From Mya arenaria (lineage: Eukaryota > Mollusca > Bivalvia > Myida > Myidae): 64,000 nt of DNA. The position numbers and the translations under genes were made by a program. Of this stretch, positions 38,166 to 52,407 are shown in pieces. The notes under the pieces are model-generated. The model was not told the DNA's origin. It did no database searches and worked only from the letters and a program-made list of their open reading frames with translations. The stretch lies in NCBI RefSeq assembly GCF_026914265.1, contig NC_069124.1, forward strand, positions 5,324,713-5,388,712, read 5' to 3'. How positions within the stretch are numbered: the first letter of the stretch is position 1; each line of letters begins with the position of its first letter.

Positions 38166-41100
38166 ATGGAAACTTCTAAGGAATTACCACCACATTTGGT
38201 AAACAGCATTCGAGGACTTCATACAAATGACGAGACTTCTTCTGAGTCGGAACAGGAAACGGAACCCAATACCTGGTCACATGACACCCCAAGGTCGGTT
38301 TCCAGTGATGACTCGTCGGCGTTAACCTCGCCACGTGCGAACCTTCTATGGGACCACGCGTTCGATGTTTCCGAGGCAGAGCCCGCGACATGCAAGTCTC
38401 CACAGGAGCGTGAACACGAATGGAGACGGTTCTACAATAAAACTGATGATGATAAATTGATAGCTGATAAACATCAGAAACTACATGAACTATCGAAGAA
38501 GACTGACGAAAAAAGTGAAAACGTCAGTGAGTCAACACAAAGATCCGAAAACAAGGCACCAATGAGTGGACTTCCAGATCTCATTGCGTCTACATCAACC
38601 ACGGTCGATCAAGCGCAAAGAGGCCATGATTGGTCACCGGCTCCGGATGCTTCCCCGCCGCCACTTCCGCACACTGCGCCACCAGAAATTGGAATAGTTG
38701 ATTTTCAGGCTGGCAGTCCGCCCCCACTCCCGTGCACAAGTCCTCCACATTTATCCCTTAGCTGGCCCTTGACTGGTAAACATGTCACACAAGCGCAGAT
38801 AGACGAAGGAATTAAGAGAGTAGACGCAATGTTACAGAACAGTGATAAGATCCTTCACACATTCGAACAGACTGACAATAAAGACCGAGATCAGAAGTTT
38901 GAGTCCCAAGCCAGCGATCATTGCATATACGACGATGCCAGCAGTAGCGCCGGTGATGAAGACTATGATCCATACTTGGGCGACTCAAACAATGATTATG
39001 ACGGAGTCTACAACGTACAGACCAATACTGTCATGGAAACTAATAAAGATGAGACGTATGCCGGTTCAGATGAGGAGTTTGACAAGATATTGCAGCAGTT
39101 AGACCAAGCAGAAGATCTTGAGTCTGAATTTGATGCCATCCTGAGAGCTTTGAACGCAGAAAGAGAACCACAGGAAACGTATGTACAACGATTTGCGGAA
39201 CGTCGTGACAGGTATGGCTTTATTTTGTCACCAGTCATGGAAGCCTCTTCGCCCTCACCGTCTTTGCTGTCTGGCTACAGTGGCGTGTCATGTGCGTCAC
39301 CAGATCGATTTGACACATTCAGAATGTCTCCAGCCATTGGCGCTAAACCGGAACTAGATTTAGCAAGTTTACGTGTTAAATCCCCAGATCTGAATAGCAG
39401 GCACCTCGCTTCCCCGCAAGGACGGGACGACCATGACTATACTGTGCCAATATTCCAAGCGAGGAGAGCGATAGTTATCCCAGAGGTTGGCTATGGGTGG
39501 GATAGTGGGGACGACCTTCTAAGCCCAACCGTGAGTTGTGAGTGGGACAAGGATGAACATGGTGGACTGAACACACCTCCTGTCTCTACAAGCGGCATCA
39601 ATTTCACTCAGTTTGGAACACGCATTGGAGGTGGATGGAGACAAACTGATGTGGCGATTCATGAAGAGAATGAAGATCAATCCGATGACACTGTTGAAGC
39701 AAACAGTGATTCCGATACAGACACAACAATTGAAAGTGATCCGGACAGGAACTCTAAACTAAACAGTTCACATAACTCAGTATTTTTGACAGATCTTGAA
39801 AATACAATTGGAGAAACAAGGCTGACGCCACGCACCAATGAAGACGAAATCAACCACAACTCAGCTGACGAGCTATTGGAATTAGAGGAGGAGATTGACA
39901 AAATCACTCATGAACTATCCCAAATAAACAGAAGAAACGAATCATTATTTGATGACAGTTATGATGACTTAGAGGCCTCAAAACAGGTTGAAACTAGCGA
40001 CACAAATATTAGTGTTGTTTCTCTTGAAAGCAGCTTAAATGATAGTTATAAAGGTTTCAGTGCAGAACTGTACAAAATACACCATCAAGCGGATCGGACC
40101 GAAATCACTGGAGAAACAATGTTCCGTAGTCCAGTAGTAAGATTGGACTCAAAGCAAACACTGACGACCTCAGATGATGATGAAAGTCATTCGACAGAAA
40201 GCAATGAAGACGCTGAAGATGAATACAGCGAATCAGATGATGAAAACGTTGATTTTGAGGAATTCAAAACCAAACCGGTGCCGAAACCGCCAATATTACC
40301 TTTTACAGAACAGAATGAAGACTCGAAAGTTTTAGAGGTCTTGTCACCAAGATCAGCTATTATTCTATCGGGCGGCATGTTTCCCCATGAGACAGAGTCG
40401 TCTTCTTATACTTCTAGCACCGATGATGAAGAATATGAAAGAACTGACAGGCAACTTACAGTCAAACAATATACATCAGGTGACTCTGATACAAGTGCTA
40501 AAGATACACTGACTACGGGCCAAGATGTCATTAATAAAGAATCAGATACTGGAAATAAGAATGAATCTCAAGTAAAGGTTTCATTTAGACAAATGTACGA
40601 ACTTAAGTCACCTCCCCAGAATCAATCTGAAACAGTATCGAGTCCATCCAAGTCGATAACAATACACAGTCCGATGGATTATTATTTGCTTGAAGATACT
40701 AAAATAGACACTGCTCGCAAAACTGAACTTAGACAATCACCAAGAATATTTGGCAGATACTATGCAGAAATGGACAAAGATATTGTCAATGAAGTCAGAT
40801 CTCCTCGTGAAAAAGAAAATGCAATAAATTTCGAAAATAATGAGATAAATAATACAAAACCTGAGGTTGATTATCTAAAGAAGCGCCAGCAATTAGAAGA
40901 CTCTTTTACTGATGTAGTCCTAACAAAGAAAGAACAATTACCCTTCATGACTCCTCCTGATAAACAAGCCAAATCAAAGGAAAGTCAGCCATCTGCCGTA
41001 AAAATTAAAATCGGACATTTACACAGATCAAGTTCAGCACGGTCAAAGGTGAAACGTGGATATGTTCACGAACTGTCCGAAATATTTGATCAAAAGAAAG

Positions 41101-44100
41101 ACCACACAGAGAAACATGTAGTTGTTAAAAAGGAAAACATTAAACAAGAACAGGCTATTATCCGTAAGTCACCAGAGAAACTCACAGCAAATGAGAACAT
41201 TATAATAACCCAGGAGGATTCTCCAGCTGAACTATTTACGATGCAAGAGTTTAATTCGAGTCAAGGTTTTGAAGTTACACCACTTACAAAAGTTGAAACT
41301 TTTCATGAGCAGAATGTGACATTAAATGAAGTTCATAAACACGAACATGTAAAATATAGGAATACAGACGATACTCACGATGATAATTTTCATGATAATG
41401 TGCACAGCAACAGCGACCTAGAGGACACAATTGAAGCGCAGATGAAATTGTATGAAGACCACTTGAAAACAGCTGACACAAGTGGGGACGAAGCCAATGA
41501 CAATGATTATTTAAATGCAACAGAACCCTTTGAACCTCATGTAGGGCTATGTAGTTTGGATATGCCTTTACAATTCACGCAAACATATGCACTCAATCTT
41601 GCCGCAGCAAACATTTCTGAAGGCTCTGCCATTGAAGTAGCAAAACAGGAAAGAGTAAAAGAAGATAGAAGATATATGGAACAGGCTATAGATGACGAAG
41701 AAATTCCAGAGATCATCGATGGTGATTCATCTGACTTGAGTTCTGACGAAGAATATCATAATGAATACCACCTCACTGGAAATATTATACACCCAGAGAG
41801 AGATGGCTTTTCTTCAGTTTCTAGTACTGGTAAAATACACACACGTAATGATAACAACAAAGCTATCTATAACGTTGGCATTACACAACAAAAGACTGGC
41901 GACAGTCAGGAGATTTTTAAACGCATAGATCAATTGTCAGGAAGTTTAAAGCATGGTGCTACTAAGAGGTTAAATACGGAAAGGCCACTTAAAGGAAAAG
42001 ATGTTATGTCACCCGTTATGTGGCGATTTCCGATGTCAAAACATGATAGTACGAACAAAGATTCAAACTATAGCGGATCAACTAAAGGAGTTTTGTTTGA
42101 TATAATTTCGCGAATAGATGATAGATTTCGTAACACGGCCATTGACAAAAGTCCGAGCAAACAGCAAGACAACAGAACACCTGACAAACAAAATAATGAC
42201 GAGAGAAAAGATGGAGCTTTTGTAGAAAGATCAATTAAAGGTTTCGACAGTGAAGGATTGGATACGAACTATCGGCAGTCACTAAATTGTAAAAGCACAC
42301 ACCCAACAGAAGTCACAGGGTTTGAAATAAGATATCCAGCGTCGATCAGTCGTCGACTCTACGGTCCATACTGTCGCCTGCGAGGCATAGACCCGTTGGG
42401 GACGAGCGATAGCGATGATGACAGTACAAGCGGGACAACTCCACAAGCCTTGTCAAAATTTAGTGAAGGAGACAACTGGCGCGGACCGTATTATTTATTT
42501 CAGCGACATGAGCAGAATAATAATGAGGATGACAGTCTATTGAGTAATTACCGACCCACGAGACGTGAAAGTGAATTTTCAAACGAAAACCACTCGGGGA
42601 TTACAGATTATAAATATTTAGATAGAAATTATTCTGTCTGCAGCTCGCCAAGATCTGTCACAGTGGAAAGTGATAAACACTTCATAAGAAGTTTATCCCC
42701 CACTGTTACTAATACCGAAGACGATGGTTTCTCCCTTGTAAGTTACGATGTTAAAACTCCACTTTCACCGCTGGCTTACCAACAGCGTATCAACAACGGG
42801 TCAAATACGATTACCGATTTGAAAATAAATGAAGCACAGCACGACACTGGTGAAGAAAATAATACCTTAACAAATGCAAAACGTAACTCTCATATCAAAC
42901 ATAAATTACTGTGTACCGGTGCGCAAAGTGGTAAACACGAAAGCTACTCGTTTGAGTCTACATCAAATTTTGAAACAAATTTTCAATCTAGCAGAGTGGG
43001 CGACAGTGATAACACAAATGCAAGTTGCACATATGATTTAGGCGGTGAAAATAATGAGGGTTATAGTGGTTATTCACAGATGGACAATAAAGGTGAGATG
43101 AAAAATGATCTTCATCAACGTGCTTTTGGTGTTCACATGCCTGCCGAAACGACATCAAGAGAAATTGCAAGTCAACGGTCGGCCATGAGTGATGGGAAAC
43201 TGTCAAAGACAGGTAGACCGGTGAATTTACATGGATTTAATAACATTCCTTCACTGGAGAAAACACAAGATGCTGAGAACGCGCAGATGTCCTCGGGCGG
43301 ACATTTAAGTAACGAATCTACATGCAGCAAGAACGATAACGAATCGCCGTCGGCGTCGGCGCGCACACACACTTTAGTAGTGGTCCAAACTCCGGGATAT
43401 CAACAAGTCCTAGAAGATGAGAAAGGAAAATTAAAAGTATGGCCGTATTCGGATATTGACAATCCGGATAAAGTACCGGTCACTCTACATAAAGCTAAAA
43501 GAGGTATTCATTTATCTGTCAGTAAAGGGATGAGTGAGAAAAAGTCGAGGATGACTGTATTTCAAAGTGCGGAACATAGTGCTGAGAAACCAGAAGGCAG
43601 GATGGTGAACAAATATAAAACAAGCTCGGTGCTTTCTGGCGACGGCAGCATGGGCGGGATAATGAAAACGCACGGGGAATCCGTGCAGTCAGTCCTTCTG
43701 CAAGATGCGAACGGCAACGCCTTGTCTGAGGAAGAGTTGTCGGCCCTCTTGCCAAAGATTGCTGAAACCATAAGTAAACTGGACTCCACAGAGACGGAAG
43801 AAATTCTGCCAGGAATTACTCAAAATATCACAAAACTTAAAAACGGTGGTAATCTAGTCATTACTACAATGACAAGGCGTGTTGATGAAGAAGAAACTTC
43901 TTCTGGTCACGGCTCGCCGGTGCCTGACCATCCCGTTTTGGATGTGGACGATTTGGAAAAAAGTAAACTTTATTTAGTACAAGATTCGAAAGGTGAGTTC
44001 TATTACGTCGAGGACGTTACAAGTGAATCCCAAGAAAGTGCTTATTTCAGTAACTCTCGCAACACTTCCGAGAGCGTAAGTGAGAGTGAGGGTAGTCCAA

Positions 44101-47100
44101 TATTTGATCGTATTTCGAAGGTACAGCCTTTAGGCGGAAGTGGGATCGAAGAGTCGACGGCTGCAGAGATTCTGAGCGCCATGTACGGCGGAAGTGGCCT
44201 CCAGGAACTAGAAGAAAATGAGGAAGAGTGGTCGGATCGCACGTATGAATACGACTTCCCTCGAAACGGCAGGGGGTATAGCAAGGACCGGTTTGTTACC
44301 CCGTACATGGTAGAAGAACCAAACACCTTACCTAGAATTAATGAATCGACGAATGAGAAATACGAGTCCTCTTACCGGAATTCCGGTGGGGAGGCCTTTG
44401 TTTATGGCGGCGGTCTCGCACAGAGTTACAGTCAGATGACGCACGGTGTTGTTCCTGTGGACGACACCAGCAGCCTTCAATCCGCGAACGTTCAAAACAC
44501 GGTTTCCGGCGGGAAAACTATCGAGCGGTATACATTTGAATCTGAGACGACCGAGTTTCCACCAGCGGTTCCGGTCAGCCTACCGCCACAGCTCCCACCC
44601 GCACTCGACTACGCGGACAACCAGTTTTCAATGATGAAAGTTGATATGGCTCCTAAAATGCAGGAGGAACGCATTCCAATTAAATACAAGCCTCTCAGTG
44701 AATCAGAACCGGAAAGGCCTATATATAAGACGGTCGCCACAATTCAAACAAAGGTGAAGGAGCCGCCTCCGCCAAAGAAAGAACACAAAGAACATATAGA
44801 AAGAAAGAAATACAAAATTGTATCTTCTAAAGCCACTGAGGAGCAAGAATCACATATGAGATTTGATGATTTTGACTATAACTTTCATACAGAAAATGTG
44901 GAATACAAAGTATCACCAAGTAAGGCACAGACGCAATATTTCGTTCGCAATACAACCAATACAGAGCCTACAAACAGATCTGTTTTTAGAACTGAAAAGA
45001 AATTCGAGATTGGTAGAAATTCAGACCAAAAGTTTAAATCGGAAATACACGTGCGACCACAGCCGGAAGCCGTAGAAGAGAGCAGCTATACGTACGACGA
45101 AATGCGCTCCAGAATGGAACAGGAGCGGAGTGACTCGAGCATGCACGTCGTGCGAGGAAGCTACTTGATTAAAAACACTCTCGACGAAGACGACGGAGCC
45201 TTGGATGACAATATCAACATGTTTGACGGCCGCTTTGAACTTTGCAAAGACAACCCATTGTACAAGAGTGACGAGGATCTCCGGATGGACCGGAAGTCGA
45301 GCGATCTCGAGCGCGCGCAAGAACGTTTTAACCGAAAACTCACTCAGGACCTTACGTTCGAAACGGTGGACAGGTTCATGAAGAAGAAAAATAGTGAGTA
45401 AAGTCTTTATTTCTTCTTCATTTAAAACATCTCAATCTCAATCTCAAGTCATTTTACCACATAAAACATCTCAATCTCAATCTCAACTCATTTTACCACA
45501 TAAAACATCTCAATCTCAACTCATTTTATCACATAAAACATCTCAATTTCAACTCATTTTACCACATAAAACATCTCAATCTCAATCTCAATCTCAACTC
45601 ATTTTACCACATAAAACATCTCAATCTCAACTCATTTTACCACATAAAACATCTCAATCTCAATCTCAACTCATTTTACCACATAAAACATCTCAATCTC
45701 AATCTCAACTCATTTTACCACATAAAACATCTCAATTTCAACTCATTTTACCACATAAAACATCTCAATCTCAATCTCAACTCATTTTACCACATAAAAC
45801 ATCTCAATCTCAATCTCAACTCATTTTACCACATAAAACATCTCAATTTCAACTCATTTTACCACATAAAACATCTCAATCTCAATCTCAACTCATTTTA
45901 CCACATAAAACATCTCAATCTCAACTCATTTTACCACATAAAACATCTCAATCTCAACTCATTTTACCACATAAAACATCTCAATCTCAATCTCAACTCA
46001 TTTTACCACATAAAACATCTCAATCTCAACTCATTTTACCACATAAAACATCTCAATCTCAATCTCAACTCATTTTACCACATAAAACCATAGCGTTGTT
46101 CAAATATTGCATGTTTTTATACTTTTTGAAAACGTATTATCTCATCGAATGTGTTATTGAAATAGTTTGACATTATTTCAAAGAAAACTTATTCTAGAGT
46201 ATTAATATACTTTTAAATTAGTAATTGTCAAAAGGCCATAAATTGTACTCATTACAAGAACATTTTTGGCTGTATAATATTTTTCCATTGGAATCTAGAC
46301 CAAAGATTTAATCAACATATTCAATGATAGAATGCGGTTAAAAAAATGTGTAAAAACATTTTATTTCAATAAATGTTGATATCATAAAACATTTATGGTA
46401 AAATGAGATGAGATTGAGTGTGAGATGTAACGTATTTTCGTGATGTTGGGGCATATTTTTTGTCAGATAGAACCTATACATGACGGTGTAATCCCTTCCC
46501 TATCAAAATATGTTTCATTCGTAATATAATGGCAGGTGGTCCATTAAATACTTATTAAGTAAAGGTTAATCATATTTAAAAAAAAGGGTTAAGATTCGTG
46601 TCTATTTAATATCTTTTTCCCGTAGCTTGCAATAATAAATGGTGTTTAAGCATAAATATCTCAGTTGAGGCCAAAAAATCTATTCATTACTTCGAATTAT
46701 ATACGTGGTCATTTAAGACACATTAATTCTACTCACAAAATACAATTACAATATACTAATTTATATTATATTGGGTTTCCACAAAGAACATCACCTATTC
46801 AAGGGTCTAGTAACTTCTGAGCAATGCATTGTCTAAATGGTCGTCAGTTTGAAGCATTCCTTTGTATCAATCTTTTTTTGATGTAAAAACTTAAAAATGA
46901 AACTATTTTGTTAAAAGTGCAGCATTCTATGTTCACGAGTGGAACGCAATTTATTAAAGTTACTGCAACCTTGTTACATTTGATTGCCAAATTTACTTAT
47001 GAATAGGTTTCTGTATTCTATGAATGACTAGTTTGTATTAACTCATTCAATCGAAAACATTTTAATGCTAAAAATTTGAATAAATGCACTATCGAATTCA

Positions 47101-50100
47101 TTACATATAATCGCCTATACAGTTGAAAATCATAAAACTAACATTCCTATTTTTATTGAGGCCATAAAGCTTAAACATAATCGTGCACTTATTAAGGAAA
47201 AGGCGCAATTGATTTAACTTTAATCCTTAAGTCCTGATTTTCCTAATCTGTATTTTAATTATTTGACTTTTTACACGCAGTTATGTCAGAATTCTTTAAC
47301 CCAGAGTCAAGATGTTTTAATCTATTATAGTTTCCTTTTCATACTTTACTTTAATACAAAATCAATTCAGTAACAGTCAATTGTAGTCCATTTTCGAAGT
47401 TAATTGAGCGTAGACCAAAACACCTTCATTGCATCAAGAGGCCTTAATAAGATGAAAATGCTGCATTCGATCAAGCCCAACAAAGCTTTAAAATGATGCA
47501 TTCATTACCATTTTATGAGTGAATATAGCTTAAAACTTCAATATCTAGGTGTAGGCGTCTTTTAAGTCAAGTTTATATCTGCACCAAGGAGAGGAACAAA
47601 TAATTGAAAAGGAAAAAACACACAACTTTAGTTAAACATCATTTATTTTGAGATAGCTCTTTAGGCCAACTGGTGGGGTCGACATGAAATTGTTTAATGT
47701 CATTAGGATGGGTGACTACCTTCTTTCTGACAGTATGTTTTGTGACACATAGTAAAGAACAGCTGAGTGTTTTACATACTTCATAGGCCAAGCAAGCTTT
47801 CTTTCATATCAATAGTACTTTATAACTTAATGCAAAAACAAGTAAAAATATTCACAATAAACATGCCCTATTCACATAAATAAGCTGGGGTTTTTTGACG
47901 TGAAAAATATATTTAAAGAAATGCTTTTTTTCACTTTTTTACATATCATTTTTTAATAAAACTTTTGAAAAACTTATGATAACATAAATGGAGAATATTT
48001 GGAACATCTACAATGTTACTATTACAAAAATGTTATGAACGAATCAAAAACTGCAACTGCTTCCGAAACCGAACCAACCAAAGTAGTTTGAGGACAGGCG
48101 AGCGATTTAGGGCAATAATTGTACTCTTGGAAAAAATCGCTTTTATATACCCTGACTTATAAATCAGAATTAATGACAAAGCATGCAATTTAATTGGTCT
48201 CAACTCCCAAACTCTTGACATTGTACGAGTCTACAAAGTCCGATGACGCCATGTTGTATCCCAGACTGTGCTTGTAGCCAAGTCAGAATATAACGACTTT
48301 TAATCGGAAATGACGTCAGAAATTTGAACAGTATATTCGTATGAAGTCAGCGTAATATGTGACGTAATTTGGCGGAATTTTATAGATAAATGTGGAAGAA
48401 AAGCATGTTGTAAGAGATACATAAAACGTTTGTAAACGTACATTGTAGACGGTGCGCCGACCGTGTGTACCTGTTATTTTAGAACCCGTAATTTTTCAAT
48501 ACTCATTTATTTTACAGACCTAAAGTTCATACTGTCTATGCAGAATACTTTGAAGAAGATATTCATGAGTTTTAAAATGTTTTGAACGAAAAATATAGAA
48601 AATATGTAAGAAGTCCACGTAATTCTGGATCACCCCTCGTAATATGAACAGTTTCAGGTGATTTTGGGCTTAACCAAGTTGCATGTTTTGCTAGTGGTTA
48701 TGCATTGAGGTGTTATATTAAATAGGATTTTACTGTTTTCACATTATGCCCTAAATCGCCCACCTAACCTCAAACCACTCTTGATTCAAATACGAATGTG
48801 TAACAATAATGAATTTATGAGTGTAACCATATATTTATGGCGCAATTTACATTTTGGAACCTTTCGTACACGGAATGGGCGAGCGATGCGCATCCGACGA
48901 TGTATGGATACATAATGGTGTACGATGTGTTCAAATTCATGGGCGTAACCATATATTATCGGTGTCCCAAATAAAACATGGTACACCAAAAGTCATTTGG
49001 AAAATGAATGAATGGAGAATAATGGAATTTTTAGCCGTGGTTATTCCTTCATTGGCTCACATGAATCGACCAACCTTCATACACGTTAAGGACCAGAAAC
49101 ATATTAAAGTGAGACGCAATGGGGGCCTAATTAATGTTACAACTACAACGGTTGATGAATGATTATTCAAAATTTTAGCTGCACAGATAATGCAGTATGA
49201 CAAGTTACCTGTCTACACCACATATTACAGGAATGCTTGTCAGGGCGTGCGATGTGAACATTAAAGTGTACGGTCATGTTAACACTGAATGAACAAGACA
49301 TTTCAAACTGCAGCCCATAAACCCCATCTGCAAACAACACACTACAGCTTATCATTTACGGATTTGGGAACATTTTAACTGGAAAGGCCATCTACCCGTT
49401 AATTTAAACATTTTAAAGGTCAACTAGGTCATTAAGCACATTGACAAGTACTTATTTGCCTACAAAAATGAATGTAGTACATTACTATTTTGTGTAAAAA
49501 CAAATCTTTAGTTAACAGTTCAAGCGCATATATCAAGTCTGCATCTTTATACCGACGGCAAATTATTGAACCTGGTGAGCTGGTGACTGTTTCAATTTAA
49601 CATTTGCCATGTACTAGAACCGGTGCCAATATAGCGTGCAAAAACTGATCAGGCAAACAACAAGTCAGAGTCGTCGCCTTATTTACATTGAAATACCTGC
49701 TTTCAAGATACAACATTTAGTCAGATTTTGACACGTAACCTGTGGCATTTTGAACTATTATAGTTTAACATACATAACGATACGTGGATCATTGTCATCA
49801 TCGTGCATGATTATCGTTCAAGAACTACTTAACCATTTCAACACAGTTATTATTTAAACTAAATGCTTGAACGTTTCGACAGCATCATATAATTATTGCG
49901 CCGTAGGTTAAGTGCTATGAACTGTTGACGGTTCGAAACCCTGCAGAGTAATGATCTGTTGTTGGGTTTTGGAGGGGAATGTCTGCTGTAGGCCCATTTA
50001 CAGTTACCACTTAAATTTAGCTTTTAATTCTTATAATTGTTTCTTTCAAGCTTTTTTAGGTTTCATTTTTTTATTTAATTTTTTATTACAAAACACTCTA

Positions 50101-52407
50101 CAGTACATAAAATACATAAGCTCATTTGAACTTCGAACATCTTAAGCTGTGTCTGTCTCTTTTGTTGGAATAAGACGCTAGCTTGCCAGTGGCGGTATAA
50201 TCACACTTTGTCTAATGTTATAAAAAACAATCAGCGGAACAAACTCTGCGATTTTGGAGGTGATTTGTTTGGTTGAAGTATCGTTCTGTTTTCAGTTTAA
50301 TGAAAATAACAAACAGCGTGATGTATGGTACATGTTTCGAACACATGACCACAACTATCGACATGTCCGGCTCTCCATCACCAAGGCTTTGTTGCCTCGA
50401 ACAATTAAGGAATTCGTTATAACACTTGAAACAATCCTACTTATCACATGTTATAATGTAATTCACCAAAAAAAATCAAAATCTATCAATACAAAAGTAC
50501 ACTTGCGACCCAATACGTAAACTATGACAATAAATTATGCGATCTTGTGAACTAGTGTCAATCCAGGGGTCGCAGGTTCAATCCCCCGCCTCAGCACTAA
50601 CAAAAATAACACTAAACGTGGGTCCCATGTGCCAGTTCTATACACTGGTAGGTGATAATTTACAACCGTACCAAGGTGTCGGGCACGGAGCCCCATTTAA
50701 CCTGGGCTTTCAGTTGTGTAAGGTTTTATATGTAATTTATCGTTGAGATACAACCAATTAATTTGGTTTAAATTATTCTCTTAACACCTGCACAATATGT
50801 CCATATATTGTGTATATCTCGTTTCCAAATCGGTAAAATTAGTAAATTAGTATATCGGTTCCGTTACTTCCATTTATTCAACACAGTAGATTGTTGGTAG
50901 GCTGAGTGTAGCGCATGTGTACTGTATGTTTAACTTATTTGACTGTCGATATTTTGGTTTGTAGTAACTTTCATCTAGGCAATGTTTGATACTCATGTTA
51001 CTTCAACAATATTTATAGTGAATTGACGCCAGCTCTAGTAGTCATACCTATACGATCAAAGATTTAACAATGTGATGCACATATATGGTTGAATATTTCT
51101 CACACAATCTAATTGCCACAGGAAAAAAAACGTATACGTTAATGAGGCATTCCACAAATACGAATCATAAAGATCTAAATAATACCAGATAAGTTAATAA
51201 AGAACGCGAAAAAGAAGTATTTTTGCGTTATTCATAAATCTTATTTGTAATCGTAATATAAATATATCATATGGATTTTAGGTAAAGAACAGATGATTGC
51301 ACCCATTCTTATGCAGCATGTTTTTTAGATGTAACATGAATATTCAATACCGGCAATTGTGAAGATCGAAGTCCATACCACGGCTATCATTATCCTTACC
51401 ATCGACATCATTGTTCTACTTCTGATCACCCCCTTGGTTGTCGTAATTTGTGGGATACTGATCTTATCACCGAACGTACAACAAAAGTCGTACGATCACG
51501 ATTGTCGATCGAATATTAATCGAGTGTCAGAATTTTCAATTTAAAATAATATACAATGTACTTGTAAATCTGAAATGTCGACTAAGATTTCCACCCAGGT
51601 GTTTTGTTTAAAAAGATGTCGTTACAACCAAGGACAGAGGTTTCGAAAAATTGATCGTACAATTCGACCGTTGATAAGATGTCCCCGATGTGTTCTGGCT
51701 CATTTATCAGTTTTATTAAGCGTTCTTGTAACCGTGGTGCCTAAACTGCTAACATGGATGTGGGCTTATAATTTCTCTTAATATCATAAAACCCCTCAAT
51801 ATTTCTATTTTCAGTCGAGCGCGAGCCTGAGCAACCCCGTCAGAGCCTGACTGAGCTTCTCTTGAGCCGTTTGTCCCGCGTGGACAGAAAGCACATACGG
51901 CAGACTATTGACGTCAAACACGACCACCAGGACATCTACGGGGACCCACGCTTCATGCACGCGGACGGCGAGACGTCATATGGAACCGCCGGCACTAGCA
52001 ATTTCGACACTGTCGGGGAAAAAGTAGATTTAATTCTAAAAGGTGGGAAAGCGTTTATTACCGTGATAGTTACGGCGGAGAGAGTTACTCCAGTGGACAT
52101 TGAGTTTAACGTATGGCGGAAGAACCAAGCGATAGTGACAAGGGTGATTGAGGTGGATCTCCTAGCGACGGAGCAGCGTCGGCGGCTCTATTACAAGGTG
52201 ATGGAGTCGCCGACGGGCCGGTCGCACGGCGCATACTCGTCGACAGGGCAGCACGAGACTGTGCTCGACAGCTACGAGACGTTGGAGCTGTTCACCAAGA
52301 TCCTCGGGGCCGCCGATGGCGAGGGTGACACAGAGACGACAGAGGTGAAGACGCGATACGGACGGACGACCCGCCCTCTCGCACCTGACGTCGATTTACT
52401 TTACTGA
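38166..52407 (+). CDS. Giant acidic, Ser-rich protein of unknown function (2606 residues, two coding exons)
   Basis: Not recognised. Coding exons 38166-45393 (7228 bases) and 51815-52407 join in phase (AAT A / TC GAG) at a gtgagt donor and ttttcag acceptor. The ATG at 38166 is preceded in the same frame by TAA within the exon, which fixes the start. Residues 1-1700 are rich in Ser, Asp, Glu, Asn and Thr and look disordered. Two proline clusters near 160-200 read SPPPLPHTAPP and SPPPLPCTSPP, and many Ser-Pro and acidic Ser sites suggest phosphorylation. From about residue 1700 codons become more GC-rich and the sequence looks more structured (KLYLVQDSKGEFYYVEDV; PPPPKKEHKEHIERKKYKIV). The last exon adds about 198 residues with strand-like segments (GEKVDLILKGGKAFITVIV; DIEFNVWRKNQAIVTRVIEV). 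No signal peptide or membrane segment is seen. If the 6.4-kb intron is retained the protein ends two codons past the donor. A scaffold or cytoskeletal role is only a guess. Confidence 0.85.
45415..46089. repeat. Compound minisatellite, 33/39/45-bp units with inner TCTCAA copies
   Basis: About 18 tandem units of cataaaacatctcaatctca followed by actcattttacca. Units differ mainly in having one to three or more copies of the inner hexamer tctcaa (sometimes tttcaa), giving lengths of 33, 39 or 45. It begins about 20 bases after the donor of the giant exon, so it lies wholly in the intron. All unit lengths are multiples of three, hence a long stop-free frame with no ATG of its own. Confidence 0.93.
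49895..49950 (+). repeat. tRNA-like stretch (possible SINE head)
   Basis: An A-box-like taggttaagtgc is followed about 25 bases later by ggttcgaaacc, a match to the Pol III B box. No cloverleaf could be folded by eye, so it is more likely a tRNA-derived SINE relic than a tRNA gene. Confidence 0.35.
50535..50600 (+). repeat. tRNA-like stretch with B box (possible SINE head)
   Basis: ggggtcgcaggttcaatccc contains a B-box match. The A box is poor. Probably a SINE relic. Confidence 0.25.

Larger units (their letters stand above)
46090..51814. other. Remainder of the 6.4-kb intron of the giant gene
   Basis: AT-rich and without a supported exon. It contains two short tRNA-like stretches (listed separately). 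It also has a 27-base stretch at about 48612-48640 (ccacgtaattctggatcacc) that matches the insertion at about 22898 in unit A. Nothing else is identified. Confidence 0.5.

Noticed and set aside
38176-45343. Many antisense and shifted open frames within the giant exon
   Set aside because: Shadows of the long coding frame; none has a start, splice signal or composition of its own.
45394-46170. Open frame of 258 codons rich in HKTSQSQ repeats
   Set aside because: It starts with GTG at the splice donor and exists only because all array units are multiples of three. It lies in an intron.
51359-51781. Short hydrophobic open frames before the last exon of the giant gene
   Set aside because: Isolated, without homology or splice support; they lie in the intron.
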